From the NCBI GenBank assembly GCA_016650295.1, contig JAENWA010000069.1, forward strand, positions 1 to 64,000: a DNA stretch of 64,000 bases, written 5' to 3'. Made by a program: the position numbers and the translations under genes. Below are positions 44,952 through 54,921 of this stretch, in pieces. Every line of letters begins with the position of its first letter. Position 1 is the stretch's first letter. The DNA is from Desulfuromonadales bacterium. GTDB lineage: Bacteria > Desulfobacterota > Desulfuromonadia > Geobacterales > Pseudopelobacteraceae. Below the pieces are notes generated by a model. That model searched no databases. It was not told the DNA's origin and saw only the letters and a list, made by a program, of their open reading frames with translations.

Positions 44952-45031
44952 GAAAAGGGGATCATGCATTTACGAAGCCGTCTTCCGACTGTATCGTAGA
45001 GGCCCCTTTTCATCCGGAGAAGGGTTTTTTT
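44952..45031 (+). promoter_or_regulatory. Alternative terminator/antiterminator structure
   Basis: CCCTTTTC (45004-45011) can pair either with GAGAAGGG (45017-45024), making a terminator followed by seven T, or, together with the preceding C, with GAAAAGGGG (44952-44960) in a longer stem enclosing TTACGA...TCGTA. The two are mutually exclusive, as in riboswitch platforms. Confidence 0.65.
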
Positions 45032-45069
45032 ATGTGCAGTAAGTAATGCTTTATTCAATAGGATATCTC

Positions 45070-45141
45070 ATGACAAAGCTGATGAACACCCCGCGGATCT
45101 TCCTCGATGCAGGTAAAAAACCGGAGTCACTGGTAATCTGA
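45070..45141 (+). CDS. Putative 23-codon leader ORF before tupB
   Basis: ATG at 45070 encodes MTKLMNTPRIFLDAGKKPE and ends in a TGA overlapping the tupB ATG by one base (TGATG). It could couple translation to tupB or be the remnant of an upstream gene such as a lost binding protein. No strong ribosome site; low confidence. Confidence 0.3.
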   Translation: MTKLMNTPRIFLDAGKKPESLVI

Positions 45142-45839
45142 TGGATCTGATCCTCGACGGTATAAAGACGGCGCTGACGCTGATCTTCACCCTCGACCGG
45201 GAGGTGCTGGCGGTCACACTACTGTCTCTCAAGATCTCCGGCTGCGCGACACTGGCCAGCCTGCTGATCGGCATCCCGGCCGGAGTGTTTCTGGCATTAT
45301 CCAATTTCCCCTGCCGCCGGCTGGTCATCAGCCTGGTCAATACCGGCATGGGACTGCCGCCGGTAGTAGTCGGTCTTTTTGTGACGATCTTCCTCTGGCG
45401 CAACGGTCCGCTCGGCTTTCTGGAAATCCTCTATACACCTTCGGCGATGATCCTCGCTCAATCCGTGATCGCTACACCGATCGTAACCGGCATAACCATC
45501 GCCGCAATCCAGAACCTGCCCGCCAACCTCAAGTTGCAGGTGCGAGCTCTGGGCGCCACCCGGTTGCAAACTGTCTGGATTCTGGTACGCGAGTCGCGCC
45601 TGCCGCTCCTGGCTGCGGTCATGGCCGGGTTTGGCGGCGTCATCTCCGAAGTGGGGGCCTCTATCATGGTGGGCGGCAATATCAAGGGCCAGACCCGGGT
45701 GCTGACTACCGCCACGGTTATGGAAACCGGCCAGGGCAATTTTGACACCGCCATCGCCCTTTCACTGATTCTGCTGCTGCTGGCCTTTGGCGTCAATTAT
45801 CTGCTGACCGTCATCCAGCAGCGGGAGCGTCCGCGATGA
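45141..45839 (+). CDS. tupB: Tungstate/molybdate-type ABC transporter permease (TupB-like)
   Basis: 232 aa inner-membrane permease with about five spans. TLLSLKISGCATLASLLIGI, PPVVVGLFVTIFLWRNGPLG, and the coupling-helix EAA-like LQVRALGATRLQTVWILVRE followed by GFGGVISEVGASIMVGGNI match TupB/WtpB-type permeases. The ATPase follows with a four-base overlap. No solute-binding protein gene lies upstream. Confidence 0.85.
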   Translation: MDLILDGIKTALTLIFTLDREVLAVTLLSLKISGCATLASLLIGIPAGVFLALSNFPCRRLVISLVNTGMGLPPVVVGLFVTIFLWRNGPLGFLEILYTPSAMILAQSVIATPIVTGITIAAIQNLPANLKLQVRALGATRLQTVWILVRESRLPLLAAVMAGFGGVISEVGASIMVGGNIKGQTRVLTTATVMETGQGNFDTAIALSLILLLLAFGVNYLLTVIQQRERPR

Positions 45840-46579
45840 GCGTTACAACACCCCTGTTGCAGATAGAAGGCCTGAAGATCCGGCGAGGCGGTGTGCAGGT
45901 GCTTGATCTGCCGAATTTTTCCATATGCGCCGAGGAAAAGGTCGCCGTAATCGGGCCGAACGGTGCCGGGAAATCCAGCCTGCTGCTGGGACTGGCCTGT
46001 CTTATCGGTCGGGACTGCGGCCGGATCACCTTTCGGGGCACAGAGATCACAGCCAGTGAAGAAACAGCTTTCCGGCGCAGAATCGCGCTGGTCTTTCAGG
46101 AACCGCTGCTGTTCGACACAACCGTACTGGATAACGTGGCCGAAGGGTTGCGGATTCGCGGATGGAAGCGGGCCGAGGCCCGTGAAGCGGCCCTGGAAAG
46201 CCTCGAACTCTTCAGGATTGGACATCTGGCCAAGCGCTCTGCCCACAAGCTCTCCGGCGGCGAGGCCCAGCGGGTCAGCCTGGCGAGGGCCTTTGCCGTC
46301 AGGCCGAAGCTGATCCTGATGGATGAACCCTTCTCCAGCCTCGATCTGCCGACCAGGATCGTACTGGCGGAGGATCTGGGGCGGATCCTGCACGAGTCCG
46401 GAACAGCGGCGCTGATTGCCACTCATGATCGAATTGAAGCGTTGCGGGTGGTGGATCGGCTTGTTGTCATGGATGGGGGGATTATAGTTCAGGAGGGAAC
46501 ACCGCACGAGGTGATTGCCAACCCGGTCAATTCCTTTGTAGCTGCCTTCAGGAGGACAACCGGGGCGATTGCCAAGTAA
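45836..46579 (+). CDS. tupC: Tungstate/molybdate-type ABC transporter ATPase (TupC-like)
   Basis: 247 aa. Walker A GPNGAGKSSLLLG, signature LSGGEAQRVSLARAF, Walker B LILMDEPFSSLD and H-loop ATHDRIEALR. Normal length without a C-terminal regulatory domain, as in TupC. Start overlaps tupB by four bases. Convergent with the histidine-kinase gene downstream. Confidence 0.87.
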   Translation: MSVTTPLLQIEGLKIRRGGVQVLDLPNFSICAEEKVAVIGPNGAGKSSLLLGLACLIGRDCGRITFRGTEITASEETAFRRRIALVFQEPLLFDTTVLDNVAEGLRIRGWKRAEAREAALESLELFRIGHLAKRSAHKLSGGEAQRVSLARAFAVRPKLILMDEPFSSLDLPTRIVLAEDLGRILHESGTAALIATHDRIEALRVVDRLVVMDGGIIVQEGTPHEVIANPVNSFVAAFRRTTGAIAK

Positions 46580-46599
46580 TATGAGTTTATTCTAAAAAA

Positions 46600-47703
46600 T
46601 CAAAGCGTTTCATCAGCGACCGGCAGCCAGATATTGAAGGTTGCACCTGCACCGGATGAGTTATTGGCGCTGATCAGGCCTCCATGCTTGCGGATTATCG
46701 AGTGGCAGACGCTCAAACCCAGTCCCTGCCCCTTGTTGACACCCATTTTCTTGGTCGTGAAATATGGATCGAAGATCTTGGCAAGGTTTTCGGGTGGGAT
46801 GCCGCTTCCTGTGTCGCTGAAGGTGAGATGCACGTAGTCGCCGGGCGGGAGCGGGAGACCGGACTCCTGGGAAAGACTGCTGACACAGGCGGCAACCTGC
46901 AGCATTCCGCCCTTCGGCATGGCCTCGATTGCATTGAACGTCAGATGGGATATGACCTGCTGCATCAGGGTCATATCCAACAATATCTGGGGGATATCAG
47001 TCGGCAGATCGAAGACCGGGGTGACGGCGGCTCCGCCGAGAGCGGCCCTGACACCGGACATGATTAAGGGAGTCGGGGCTGTTTTCTGCATCAGGCCGCT
47101 CCCGCCCCCGGAAAAGATCATCAGCCGCCGGCTGAGCTCCCGTACATCGTTCGATACGCTCTCGGCCATGGTGAGATGTGAGTAGGCCTCGCTGCCTGGT
47201 TCGACACTCATCTTGGCGAGGGAGACACACCCCATGAACATCTGAAGCAGATTGTTGTAATCATGGGCCAAACCGCCCGCCAGAACAGCGATGGACTCAA
47301 GATTTTTTACCCGCCGCGCCTCGGCCTTCAGCCGGATGATGGCTTCACAGTGCGCGATGGCTGCCAGGAGCTTGGGCAGCTCCACCGGCTTGACAACGTA
47401 TTGGGTTACACCGATATCGATGGCTTCCAGTATGAATTTGCTCTCTCCCAGGGCGGTCATGAAGATGAACTGGGCCTCGGGGAAATCGGCACGGATAGCG
47501 CGCGCCATCTCCATCCCGCTCATGACCGGCATCATGATGTCGCTCAGCACGATATCAGGGGTGTGACGGCGATAAAGCTCAAGGCCCTGCAGCCCGTTTT
47601 CCGCCACGATGCAGTTGCAGCCGTTCAGCTTCAGCATATCCGTTACCACTTCTCGGGTGGCGGTTTCATCCTCGACATAGAGCAGCGAGACAGTTCCTGG
47701 CAT
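46600..47703 (-). CDS. Receiver-histidine kinase hybrid
   Basis: 367 aa. N-terminal receiver (LLYVEDETATREVVTDML, phosphoacceptor Asp in IVLSDIMMPVMSG, KPVE near its end), then a dimerisation/H-box AGGLAHDYNNLLQMF and an ATPase domain with FNAIEAMPKGG, SDTGSGIPPENLAKIF and KGQGLGLSVCHSII. No membrane segment, so cytosolic. ATG at 47703 after GGAG; the longer frame is non-homologous. Last gene of the chemosensory cluster, probably an output or tuning kinase. Confidence 0.88.
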   Translation of the reverse strand: MPGTVSLLYVEDETATREVVTDMLKLNGCNCIVAENGLQGLELYRRHTPDIVLSDIMMPVMSGMEMARAIRADFPEAQFIFMTALGESKFILEAIDIGVTQYVVKPVELPKLLAAIAHCEAIIRLKAEARRVKNLESIAVLAGGLAHDYNNLLQMFMGCVSLAKMSVEPGSEAYSHLTMAESVSNDVRELSRRLMIFSGGGSGLMQKTAPTPLIMSGVRAALGGAAVTPVFDLPTDIPQILLDMTLMQQVISHLTFNAIEAMPKGGMLQVAACVSSLSQESGLPLPPGDYVHLTFSDTGSGIPPENLAKIFDPYFTTKKMGVNKGQGLGLSVCHSIIRKHGGLISANNSSGAGATFNIWLPVADETL

Positions 47704-47812
47704 TCTATTCTCCGTTAAAATGTTCGTGGTGAAAGCGATATGTGCAGTATGCAACGTGATATCGTGGCCGTATACCTGATAAGAATGGTGTGGGATTGGA
47801 CATGGGTTACTT

Positions 47813-49195
47813 TCAGACCTCAATCCTGAATTCAGCACCATTGGCGATGTTGCGCACGCTCAGCCGTCCCCCCATATTCTTCTCGATAATGGTCTTCGAC
47901 ATGAACAGACCGACTCCCGTTCCCTTGTCCGGACCCTTGGTGGTGAAATAGGGATCGAAGATTTTGTCCATGATTTCCAGGGTGATACCTCCGGCATTGT
48001 CGGCAATGCAAACGACGACACGCTTGCCTTCACGGCCCAGGGTGATCGTTACCTTCGGACCTTCGACATCTCTCTCCATCAATGCATCCCTGGCATTGGC
48101 CAGAATATTGATAAGCACCTGCGAGAATTCGTTTGGATAACCGTAGAGGTCTAACTCTTCCCGTGCATCAATTTCGATGCTGATCCCCTGACTGCCAATA
48201 CTTCCCTCTATCAACAGCAAGGTTTTGGCAAGCACCTCATTCAGCTTGAAAATGACTTTCTCCTTGTCGGGCTTGAAGAAATTGCTGAAATCATCAATGG
48301 TCTGGGACATATGCCGAATGATATCCATCGATTTTTTTGCACTGCTGTCCACAAAATCCTTGTCGAGCTTGCCGAGGTTGAAATAGAGCGGCGCCTGCTG
48401 GACTATCAGCCCCAGGGTATTCAGCGGCTGACGCCACTGGTGGGCGATATTGCCGATCATCTCTCCCATGGCTGCCAGACGGCTCTGCTGGATGAGCATC
48501 TGTTCCTTTTCGCGGAGAGCCTCCAGTGCCCGCATACGCTCAATAGTCTCAACTTTCAGGTTCTCGATAGTAGCAACAAGATCGGCGGTCCGTTCAGCGA
48601 CCAGATTCTCCAGTCGTTCGTTGACCAGGTTCAGCTCGTCCTGCGCCATGATCAGCTCGTCGTTCTTATGAATGGCGGCTTCGTAGGTAGAGAGGAGCAG
48701 ATCGAGGATCTGGCGGCGATCGGAGGTGATCAGGTATTTCTGGCTGGCGAATGATATTTCCAGCCCCGGCAGTGCGGAAGGTTCCTGCTCAAGGTGTCTG
48801 TTCTCCAGCATATCCGTGATGCGGGACAGCAGCAGCCCTTCTTTGTAGGGCTTGGTGATAAAGTTGTCGGCCCCGCATGCCAGCCCCCTGATAACGCCCT
48901 GTGGGTCGGAGAGCGATGTCAGCAGGATAACCGGGATTTCGCGCGGCCCTTCGATCTCCTTGATCCGGCGGCACAGCTCGTAACCGTCCATCTGCGGCAT
49001 GATGATATCGCTGATGATCAGGGCCGGCTGCAGTTTCGGGATCATGGCCAGGGCCGCGCCCCCGCTCGTCGCGACAGCCACCTGATAGCGGTTCTTTTCC
49101 AGCAGGTAGCGCAGCTGTATGGCCTGGGTTGGGCTGTCTTCCACGACCAGAATCAACTCGCCGGCCTGCCCGGATATGCGTCCGATATCTGACAT
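47813..49195 (-). CDS. Receiver-histidine kinase hybrid with coiled coil
   Basis: 460 aa. Receiver domain (LVVEDSPTQAIQLRYLLEKN, Asp in IIMPQMDG context), a coiled-coil region about 150-230, then HisKA H-box IGNIAHQWRQPLNTLGL and ATPase motifs ILANARDALMERD, ADNAGGITLEIMDKIFDPYF and GTGVGLFMSKTIIE. Cytosolic. Start ATG at 49195, four bases downstream of the cheB stop. Likely receives phosphate from the CheA of this cluster. Confidence 0.9.
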   Translation of the reverse strand: MSDIGRISGQAGELILVVEDSPTQAIQLRYLLEKNRYQVAVATSGGAALAMIPKLQPALIISDIIMPQMDGYELCRRIKEIEGPREIPVILLTSLSDPQGVIRGLACGADNFITKPYKEGLLLSRITDMLENRHLEQEPSALPGLEISFASQKYLITSDRRQILDLLLSTYEAAIHKNDELIMAQDELNLVNERLENLVAERTADLVATIENLKVETIERMRALEALREKEQMLIQQSRLAAMGEMIGNIAHQWRQPLNTLGLIVQQAPLYFNLGKLDKDFVDSSAKKSMDIIRHMSQTIDDFSNFFKPDKEKVIFKLNEVLAKTLLLIEGSIGSQGISIEIDAREELDLYGYPNEFSQVLINILANARDALMERDVEGPKVTITLGREGKRVVVCIADNAGGITLEIMDKIFDPYFTTKGPDKGTGVGLFMSKTIIEKNMGGRLSVRNIANGAEFRIEV

Positions 49196-49198
49196 TGT

Positions 49199-50257
49199 TT
49201 ATATTCCTCTGATTGACGTTAAATATTCAACAATCCTGCCGGGCGGGAAGCAGTAGGTGGCGGCCCCGATTTTTTCCGCCTCTCCCGGCATGCCGTAGAT
49301 GACGGAGCTTTCCCGGTCCTGGGCAATGGTCACCGCGCCCCGGTTTTTCATCTGTTTCAATTCACGGGCGCCGTCATCCCCCATGCCGGTGAGGAGAATA
49401 CCGATCGCGTTCCTGCCGAATATGCCGGCCACGGAACGAAACAGGGCATCTACCGAGGGCAGCTGGGCATTTTCCGGGGCGCCCCGCCTGAGCGCGATTC
49501 GGCCGGCCTGCGCCACCTCCATATGGAAGCCCTCCGGGGCGATGTAGACATGTCCCGGAAGAAGGCCTTCACCCTGGGAAGCGATTCGCACAGGCAGACG
49601 GGAGGTGAGGTTGAGCCATTGGGCAAATCCGCCGATGAATCCCGGTGCCATGTGCTGCACGATCAGCAGCGGAAGCGGGAAATCCGGCTGCAGGCCGGAG
49701 AGAATGGTGTTGATGACCGGCGGACCGCCGGTCGAAGCGCCGATCGCCACAACCTGCGGGGAGGTATGTGCGACCGGTGCGTGCGGAAACGCCTGAGGAT
49801 GGCTTTTGGCGCCGGCGTCGTGCCAGCGCCTGACCACCCGTACCTCTGCCATCAATTTTACCTTCTGGAGCAGCTGGGTTACGTCGGCTGCGTGTTCCGG
49901 ATGAGAGGGGCCTCTCGGTTTCGGCAGGGCTGTCAGCGCCCCGGCCTCCATGGCACGGAAGGAGGTCAGCACCTCTTCCGGGTCGAGATTGCCGCTGACG
50001 ATGATGATCGGGAGCGGGTGCCGCTCCATGATCATGCGTGTCGCTTCCAGGCCGTTCATGCGCGGCATGAGGATATCCATGGTGACGACGTCGGGAGAGA
50101 GCTGCTCCACCGCTTTAACGGCCTCCTCTCCGTCGCCGGCCTGGCCTGCCACTTCGAAGGCCGCATCGGTGCTGAAGATCTGCTCCAGCATCATCCGCAC
50201 ACTGGGCGAGTCATCGACGATCAGAACCCTGATTTTCGCCTGCTGTCTGCCGGTCAT
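49199..50257 (-). CDS. cheB: Chemotaxis methylesterase CheB (WspF-like)
   Basis: 352 aa. Receiver domain with VDDSPSVRMMLEQIF and the acceptor Asp in VTMDILMPRMNGLE, linker with Pro/Arg-rich patch, then the methylesterase: catalytic Ser in VAIGASTGGPPVIN, His in LLIVQHMAPGFIGGF and Asp in LLTGMGDDGAREL. Removes receptor methyl groups or deamidates receptors. Overlaps cheA by four bases. Confidence 0.94.
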   Translation of the reverse strand: MTGRQQAKIRVLIVDDSPSVRMMLEQIFSTDAAFEVAGQAGDGEEAVKAVEQLSPDVVTMDILMPRMNGLEATRMIMERHPLPIIIVSGNLDPEEVLTSFRAMEAGALTALPKPRGPSHPEHAADVTQLLQKVKLMAEVRVVRRWHDAGAKSHPQAFPHAPVAHTSPQVVAIGASTGGPPVINTILSGLQPDFPLPLLIVQHMAPGFIGGFAQWLNLTSRLPVRIASQGEGLLPGHVYIAPEGFHMEVAQAGRIALRRGAPENAQLPSVDALFRSVAGIFGRNAIGILLTGMGDDGARELKQMKNRGAVTIAQDRESSVIYGMPGEAEKIGAATYCFPPGRIVEYLTSIRGI

Positions 50258-52530
50258 ATCAGCCTTTTAATTACATCCACCAGGTTGCTCTGGTCGAAAC
50301 TGCTCTTGACGATATAGGCGTTCGCCCCGACCTCGATGCCCCGTTCCCGGTCTTCCCGCGCATCCAGGGAGGTTACCAGCACCACCGGCAGGTCGGAAAA
50401 ATCCTTGGAGGCGCGAATCTTCGCCGTCAGTTCGAAACCGTTCATACGCGGCATATCCACATCCGAAACCAGCAGGTCGATCTGGTTGCTGCGCAGCAGC
50501 ATAAGTGCGTCCATGCCGTCTACGGCCGTGGTGGTGCGGTAGCCTGCTGATTCGAGGATGTTCTTCAACAGCGTCCTGGCGGTTATGGAATCCTCGGCGA
50601 TCAGTACCGATGTGCGGGTCGGCGCGTCAGACTTCGCAACAGGTGCGGATATGCCCGCTGCAACGGTGCTCAGCGCGGATCTCACCAGGTCACCGGGATG
50701 GAGAATGGCCGCCATCCTGCCGTTGCCGAGCAGTGTGGCGCCGGCAATATTGCGCACCCGCGTCAGTTGCGGACCGAGGCCTTTGACCAGTATCTCCTGT
50801 TCATCGACGACCGCATCCACACCGAAGGCGATCCGGCTCGCCCCGCTGCCGATCACGAACAGCGATACCAGGCCGGTGTCATCGGTGATCCTCTCTTTCT
50901 GCGGGAGCCGCAATACATCGGACAGCCTCACGAACGAGAGTGCGGCACCGTCCAGTTCGACGCTCTCCCTGTTTTCCACGCTCTTGAACGCAGACCTGTC
51001 GATCCGCGCCACCCGTTCCACACCGGCGGAAGGAACGATGAATGTCTGTTCCCCTACCGCGAACAGGACACCGCGGCAGGTGGAGAGGGTCAGGGGCAGG
51101 ATCATCCTGAAGCTCGTCCCCTGCCCCGCGTCGCTTGACACGGAAACTGTCCCGCCCAGATTCTCCACCTTCTCGCGGACAATGGCCATGCCGAGTCCCC
51201 TGCCCGAGATGTCGGTGATCAGAGGGGCGGTGGAAAGGCCGGACAGGAAGATCAGTCCCAGCAGATCCTCCATCTCCATGCGCCCGGCCTGATCCTGAGC
51301 TACAACACCCTGGCGTACGGCCGCAGCCGCTACCCGCCCGATATCAATGCCCGCCCCGTCGTCAGAAACGACAATCTCGACCAGGTTCGCCTCCCTGAGC
51401 ACGACCGCAACCCTGATGGTCCCTGTCGCAGGCTTGATTCGGCGCTGCCGCTCCTCCGGCTTTTCAACGCCATGGTCGACGCAGTTGCGGATCAGATGGA
51501 TCAGGGGGTCTTTGATCTGCTCCAGAATCCGTTTGTCGATTTCAACATCCTCTCCCGCCAGCAGCAGCTCCACATCCTTGCCGCGCTCCCGCGCCAGGTC
51601 GCGGACCATCTTCGGCAGGAGCCCCAGCACGGTTGCGCTGGGGAGCAGGAGCACATCTTTCAGGTCGGAGACCAAACCGTCCACCATCAGCTCCATCTCG
51701 TGGCGATCGCCCGCCCTGGCCTTGGCCAGGGCATGCAGCTTGTGTTTCAGAGAGTTGTGGGCATCGCGGCTCCCTTCGCAATAGGCCAGCAGCTTGCCCA
51801 TCCGGCCGGCATCCGCGCCTTTGAAGGGGTTGCCGTCAGTCGCCTGCTGCAGCTTGTGCAGCCTGCGCAGGGCAGGTCGGATCTTATTCCACTCCTTTTC
51901 CCAGCCTGCCAGATCGGCAACGATCTCTGCCAGCTCCGCGGCGCGCTGCAGCGCTGCCTGCTTGGCAGTCAGCATTTCTTCTGCCTGGCGCAGCAGAGTG
52001 TCCAGCCTGGCTGCGGAAATCCTGATCGTGTCGCTGTCGGCGCTCCGCTCGACTGGGGGGATCTCCTGTTGCTTATCCGTTGTCGGACCTGTCAGACCTG
52101 TCAGACTTGTCGGACTTGTCGGAGGCGCACCCTTAAACACCTGTTCCAGACTGAGGACAAGCTCCCTGACCGGTATCTTCCCGCCGGTGTCGCGATCCGG
52201 TTCGCCGGATGTGAGCAGCCGTGAGATCGTATCGCTCGCCCGGTGCAGCAGATCGAACAGGGCCGCTGAAGTGGGGACTTCCCGACGTCCAAGGCCGGCA
52301 AAGACCCCTTCCAGGGCGTGGCTGAGCGACTCGATGCCGCTCTGGCCTACCGAACGGGCCGCACCTTTCAGACTGTGCGCCTCGCGGAAGACGGCCTCCA
52401 GGATCACCTGCCGTTTTTCGGGATCAGCGGCCTTCTCCAGCGCCAGCAGGCCGTCCGATATGGCGGCCAGATGCTCCCTGGTCTCGTCCCGGAAGGTTGC
52501 CATGAGCCTTTTTTGAAAGTCGATGTCCAT
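50254..52530 (-). CDS. cheA: Hybrid histidine kinase CheA with C-terminal receiver (WspE-like)
   Basis: 758 aa. Domain order: Hpt with His in REAHSLKGAARSVG (about 45-60), linker with the Thr/Ser/Pro-rich segment PPTSPTSLTGLTG made by a nine-base repeat, dimerisation/coiled coil, ATPase (IHLIRNCVDHGVE, ISGRGLGMAIVREKV), CheW domain, and receiver with Asp in LLVSDVDMPRMNGFE. ATG at 52530 gives GGAG five bases upstream; the tandem ATG at 52533 is too close. Structure matches WspE rather than the classical CheA. Confidence 0.93.
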   Translation of the reverse strand: MDIDFQKRLMATFRDETREHLAAISDGLLALEKAADPEKRQVILEAVFREAHSLKGAARSVGQSGIESLSHALEGVFAGLGRREVPTSAALFDLLHRASDTISRLLTSGEPDRDTGGKIPVRELVLSLEQVFKGAPPTSPTSLTGLTGPTTDKQQEIPPVERSADSDTIRISAARLDTLLRQAEEMLTAKQAALQRAAELAEIVADLAGWEKEWNKIRPALRRLHKLQQATDGNPFKGADAGRMGKLLAYCEGSRDAHNSLKHKLHALAKARAGDRHEMELMVDGLVSDLKDVLLLPSATVLGLLPKMVRDLARERGKDVELLLAGEDVEIDKRILEQIKDPLIHLIRNCVDHGVEKPEERQRRIKPATGTIRVAVVLREANLVEIVVSDDGAGIDIGRVAAAAVRQGVVAQDQAGRMEMEDLLGLIFLSGLSTAPLITDISGRGLGMAIVREKVENLGGTVSVSSDAGQGTSFRMILPLTLSTCRGVLFAVGEQTFIVPSAGVERVARIDRSAFKSVENRESVELDGAALSFVRLSDVLRLPQKERITDDTGLVSLFVIGSGASRIAFGVDAVVDEQEILVKGLGPQLTRVRNIAGATLLGNGRMAAILHPGDLVRSALSTVAAGISAPVAKSDAPTRTSVLIAEDSITARTLLKNILESAGYRTTTAVDGMDALMLLRSNQIDLLVSDVDMPRMNGFELTAKIRASKDFSDLPVVLVTSLDAREDRERGIEVGANAYIVKSSFDQSNLVDVIKRLI
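52081..52125 (+). repeat. Nine-base tandem repeat inside cheA
   Basis: Five units TGTCGGACC, TGTCAGACC, TGTCAGACT, TGTCGGACT, TGTCGGAGG, in frame, forming a Ser/Thr/Pro-rich linker. Similar phrase at 25949-25973. Confidence 0.85.
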
Positions 52531-52567
52531 CATGTCTCCGTCAACACCTACCAAAACAATATTACCC

Positions 52568-54187
52568 CTACAGTTTGAAATGCTCCACCAGACGCTTCAG
52601 CTTCTGTCCCAGTTCGTGGAGGTTCTGCGCCGACTGTTCGGCCTGCTGCGAGCTGGAAACACTCATGATGCTGGCCTCCTTGATGTTCTCCATGGCCTGG
52701 GCCACCTGTTCCATGCCCACCATCTGCTGATGACTCGATGCGGCGATCTGGGTCGAGGCATCGGCCGACTCGGCAATGCTGTCCGCCAGCAGGCGGATCG
52801 ATTTCTCCGCCACGCCGGACTGTTTCTCTCCCGCCTCCACCGCCTTGCTACCCTGTTCAGTGGCCATCACCGCCGCATTGGTGGCCTTCTGGATGTCGTT
52901 GAGGATCGTCCTGACCTGGGCGGTGGCCTCTTTGGACTGCACGGCCAGGCTCCGGACTTCATGGGCCACCACGGCGAAACCCTTGCCGTGTTCGCCCGCC
53001 TTGGCCGCTTCGATGGCCGCGTTGACCGCCAGCAGATTGGACTGCTCGGCCAGGTCGTTGACCGTGGCGATAATCTCGCCGATGGCCTGGCTCTGTTCGC
53101 TCAGGCTGACAATACTCTCGGCAATGGTGTCCATCTGTTCCCGGATGCGGTTCATCCCCTGGATGGCGTCTCCCACCGCTTCCCGGCCGTGCTGCGACAC
53201 CTGCAGCGATTTCTGGGCATTGTCGGCTACCTGGCGCACCTTCTGGCTGGAGAGCTGGCTGGTCTGCTTGACCTCCTCCACGGTGGCGGTGGTTTCGTTG
53301 ACCGCCGAGGCCGTCTGCGATGCTCCGGAAGCAACCTGGGTCGTCGAGGCCAGGATCTCGCCGGCAGATGCGGCCAGGACATTGACCCCCTCCTGGATGG
53401 CCAGGGTCTGGCCGCGGAGATTCTCCACCATGGTTTGAAACATCTTCGCCAGTTCCCCCAGCTCGTCACCTTTGTCGGACACGGGAACCTTCACGGTCAG
53501 GTCGCCGCCGGCGACCTGTTCGACCGCACCCACCAGCGCATGCAGGGGGTGGGTTATGCTGCGGGTGAGCCGCACGGCGATCAGGACGGTGAGAACAATC
53601 GATGTCAGCTGGAGGGTCGTAAGCAGCAAGTACGATGTCTGCGCAGCATTGTGCGATTCCTTGACGAAATCAGCCGCCTTGTTGTCGGCGAACACCAGGA
53701 CGTCGTTCATTTCTTTCTCCATCCTGGTCATAAGGTCGGCCTCGCTGATCCTGACAACCTGTTTCGCGCTGTCGAAGTTCCGCGCCTTGATCGCCTCGAC
53801 AACTTTAGTACGGGTCACGTGCCATTCCGCGTAAACCTGCATGACGTGATCCACATCGCTCTGATCACCGAGAAACGCCTTTCTCACCGTCACCATGTTG
53901 CTGTTGAATTCCGCCTCAAATCCTTCCAGTGCTCTCAAATGAGCGGCCTGGGCCGCCGTATCTCCGGAGTTGGCCAAGTCATTCAGGGTGTAGTGCATCT
54001 TCGTAAAATGGAGATTGGCGTCGCGGATCGATTTTCGGGTTTTGAAGGGATGCTCGTACAACTCAGTGGTGCGGCTGGCCGTATAATCCAGCCTGTTCAG
54101 GGAATATGCGCCGCTGATAATCATCAGTATAACGATCACCGCGTAACCGACTGCCAGTTTTGTACCGATCCGGGGGTTTGCGAACAT
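52568..54187 (-). CDS. Methyl-accepting chemotaxis protein
   Basis: 539 aa transmembrane receptor. TM1 [20 protein letters not shown], a four-helix-bundle sensor domain of about 150 residues ([20 protein letters not shown]), TM2 near 190-210 ([20 protein letters not shown]), HAMP, then a long cytoplasmic coiled coil with the hairpin tip [23 protein letters not shown] at 54187 follows GGGAGAAAG; the longer frame has no ribosome site. Ligand not visible; 4HB_MCP type. Confidence 0.92.
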   Translation of the reverse strand: MFANPRIGTKLAVGYAVIVILMIISGAYSLNRLDYTASRTTELYEHPFKTRKSIRDANLHFTKMHYTLNDLANSGDTAAQAAHLRALEGFEAEFNSNMVTVRKAFLGDQSDVDHVMQVYAEWHVTRTKVVEAIKARNFDSAKQVVRISEADLMTRMEKEMNDVLVFADNKAADFVKESHNAAQTSYLLLTTLQLTSIVLTVLIAVRLTRSITHPLHALVGAVEQVAGGDLTVKVPVSDKGDELGELAKMFQTMVENLRGQTLAIQEGVNVLAASAGEILASTTQVASGASQTASAVNETTATVEEVKQTSQLSSQKVRQVADNAQKSLQVSQHGREAVGDAIQGMNRIREQMDTIAESIVSLSEQSQAIGEIIATVNDLAEQSNLLAVNAAIEAAKAGEHGKGFAVVAHEVRSLAVQSKEATAQVRTILNDIQKATNAAVMATEQGSKAVEAGEKQSGVAEKSIRLLADSIAESADASTQIAASSHQQMVGMEQVAQAMENIKEASIMSVSSSQQAEQSAQNLHELGQKLKRLVEHFKL

Positions 54188-54230
54188 GCTCTTTCTCCCT
54201 TCCTGTATCAGAATTGTATCGTTGTAATCA

Positions 54231-54860
54231 TTACGCTTCGACCTGGTCATGCACGACAATCTTTCTGTCGGCCAGCAGTTTCTCCCCATCCAGGAGCGCC
54301 GTCCGCTCGCGGGTGACACCCTTCAGGTACTCTTCGCGGATACCGGTCAGGGTGGGCAGGGGGGGCTGCAGTTCCGCCAGGGGAATCGAGCGCGTGCCGA
54401 TGATCTCGTCGGCCAGGATGCCGAACTCCATCTCCCCGGACTGCAGGATGATGACCTTGTTCAGGTTGGTCAACCCCGTGTGCGGCAGGTCGAAAAATGT
54501 CCTGATATCGATCACCGACAGGATGCGGCCCCTGACGTTGATGATGCCCAGGACAAAGGGAGGCGTGCCGGGCAGCGGGGTCAGCTCCCGGAGCGGGTAG
54601 GCCTCGGCGATCCAGGAGATCTCGATGGCGTAGGTCTCGTACGAGATCAGGAATTCCAGGACCTCCAGGGTCGCTCCCGCCACGTCCTCCCCGGTCTGCC
54701 GCGCCAGTTCCCCGGCCCGCGCCTTAAGGATCTCGCGGGTCGCGTCCGGGGTCTGTTCGAGGACGACGGCCGAACGCGAGGCTTCGAGACGGCGGCGGAG
54801 ACTATCCCAGTCAATGGCCTTTGGCTGACGTTGTTTCTGTCTATCCGGCTGTTCAGGCAT
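54231..54860 (-). CDS. cheW: CheW-type coupling protein (with N-terminal extension)
   Basis: 209 aa. Residues about 60-200 form the CheW fold: [40 protein letters not shown] and [15 protein letters not shown]. The first 55 residues ([20 protein letters not shown]) are charged and unique. Couples the receptor to CheA. Start ATG at 54860, 43 bases before the MCP start. Confidence 0.9.
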   Translation of the reverse strand: MPEQPDRQKQRQPKAIDWDSLRRRLEASRSAVVLEQTPDATREILKARAGELARQTGEDVAGATLEVLEFLISYETYAIEISWIAEAYPLRELTPLPGTPPFVLGIINVRGRILSVIDIRTFFDLPHTGLTNLNKVIILQSGEMEFGILADEIIGTRSIPLAELQPPLPTLTGIREEYLKGVTRERTALLDGEKLLADRKIVVHDQVEA

Positions 54861-54921
54861 TGAATGATCCTTAATGAAGTTCAGAAGTAAACTCTATGAA
54901 CTCAATGAACTCAATAAACTC

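Larger units (their letters stand above)
44619..45140. other. Long structured leader before tupB
   Basis: About 520 bases with no sizable gene: candidate Moco/Tuco-like RNA (44790-44880), a TTTTTTTT run just after it, alternative hairpins around 44952-45031 and a 23-codon ORF at 45070. Confidence 0.6.
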
